Source of the DNA: an uncultured Aquincola sp.
GTDB lineage: Bacteria; Pseudomonadota; Gammaproteobacteria; Burkholderiales; Burkholderiaceae
Direction of reading: 5' to 3'
DNA length: 14,087 nucleotides
Assembly: GCA_937883885.1 (NCBI GenBank)
Contig: CAKZXL010000365.1
Coordinates: 1 to 14,087, forward strand
Shown: piece by piece, positions 13,682 through 14,087 of the stretch
Numbering within the stretch: the first letter of the stretch is position 1
How the letters are laid out: the number at the start of each line of letters is the position of its first letter
Position numbers and translations under genes: made by a program
Notes under the pieces: model-generated
The model's input: only the letters and a program-made list of their open reading frames with translations
The model's database searches: none
Told to the model about the DNA's origin: nothing

Positions 13682-14087
13682 TCAGGGGCAAGCGCGACGA
13701 GCCGGCTTCGGCTGCTCGCGGTCCGAGAGCTTGTTGACGTCGGCAAGGATGTCGCGGCGCAGCTCGAGGAACACGATGTTGTCCTCGGCGCGCTCGCGCG
13801 CGCTGTCGGCCAGCGTGGACACGGCGTTGCGCACTTGCACCATCGAGACATCCAGGCGACTCATCAGGTAGACGATGTCGTCCAGGTCGTAGGGCTCGGC
13901 ACGCACAAGCTTGGAGGCGATGACGTTTTCCGCGGGCGGATGCACCACCTCGAGATTGCCGCTGCGGAACATCGACTCCTCGGACTTCCACTTGCCCACG
14001 TGCACCACGCCGGGCGTGACCATCTGCAGGTACAAGCGGTCGCGAGGAGCGTCATAGCCCTTGGGGTCGAAGTGGACGCCGGCTTTC
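13682..14087 (-). CDS. C-terminal part of a nucleotidyltransferase-like protein (5' end outside the window)
   Basis: The frame is open to the right window edge and gives 134 residues (AGVHFDPKGYDAPRDRLYLQ to PKPARRACP), so the start is not visible. NLEVVHPPAENVIASKLVRA followed by EPYDLDDIVYLMSRLDVS resembles the C-terminal signature of DUF6036-type and AbiEii-related nucleotidyltransferases, in which a P-x-x-x-x-I-x-x-K-L segment is followed by an (R/Y)DLxD helix. The catalytic Gly-Ser and Asp-x-Asp segment would lie upstream, outside the window. After that comes a helical tail (NAVSTLADSARERAEDNIVF, LELRRDILADVNKLSDREQP). If the reading is right, this is a second nucleotidyltransferase of the toxin-antitoxin type in the window. 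The assignment rests on one motif. Confidence 0.6.
   Translation of the reverse strand, partial: KAGVHFDPKGYDAPRDRLYLQMVTPGVVHVGKWKSEESMFRSGNLEVVHPPAENVIASKLVRAEPYDLDDIVYLMSRLDVSMVQVRNAVSTLADSARERAEDNIVFLELRRDILADVNKLSDREQPKPARRACP

Overview
The window is GC-rich proteobacterial accessory DNA. Codon use and gene types suggest a betaproteobacterium of the Burkholderiales, or possibly a Xanthomonadales relative; this is inference, because there is no marker gene. No rRNA, tRNA, CRISPR array, transposase or integrase was found. The content is a chain of small conflict-type systems: a HipBA toxin-antitoxin operon, an AbiE-like type IV toxin-antitoxin pair, and an RHS polymorphic toxin with a candidate immunity gene. 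Hypothetical and decaying genes flank them.

Layout. Positions 1-4815 are read leftwards. From right to left they hold a TPR protein, a four-gene overlapping hip operon (hipB, two unknown small genes, hipA), a small hypothetical gene, a lipoprotein with a TonB C-terminal domain, a 65-residue hypothetical gene and the first 38 codons of a gene resembling a 5'-3' exonuclease. Positions 5012-7031 are read rightwards and encode an AbiEi-like winged-helix antitoxin and an AbiEii-like nucleotidyltransferase toxin, which overlap by 8 nt. Positions 7122-7711 hold a leftward gene broken by a frameshift and an amber codon. Positions 7814-12253 are a rightward, visibly more AT-rich block: a 1374-residue secreted RHS protein and a short membrane protein 9 nt downstream. 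From 12349 to the right end the DNA is GC-rich and read leftwards again. It carries a frameshifted small gene, three or four small unknown genes and the 3' part of a protein with a nucleotidyltransferase-like C-terminal signature.

How the parts fit. The hip operon has a perfect palindrome lying across its predicted -35/-10 region, as expected for HipB autorepression. The abiE pair has a near-perfect 30-nt palindrome just upstream, a promoter placed so that the transcript would be leaderless, and a further half-site over the start codon. The RHS block looks like a later insertion into a leftward-reading GC-rich cluster. Its C-terminal 120 residues carry a His...Asn-Cys pattern typical of permuted papain-like (NlpC/P60 or LRAT-type) enzymes, and the adjacent membrane protein is the natural immunity candidate. 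That toxin and immunity pair, and the two unknown genes inside the hip operon, are the most interesting parts of the window.
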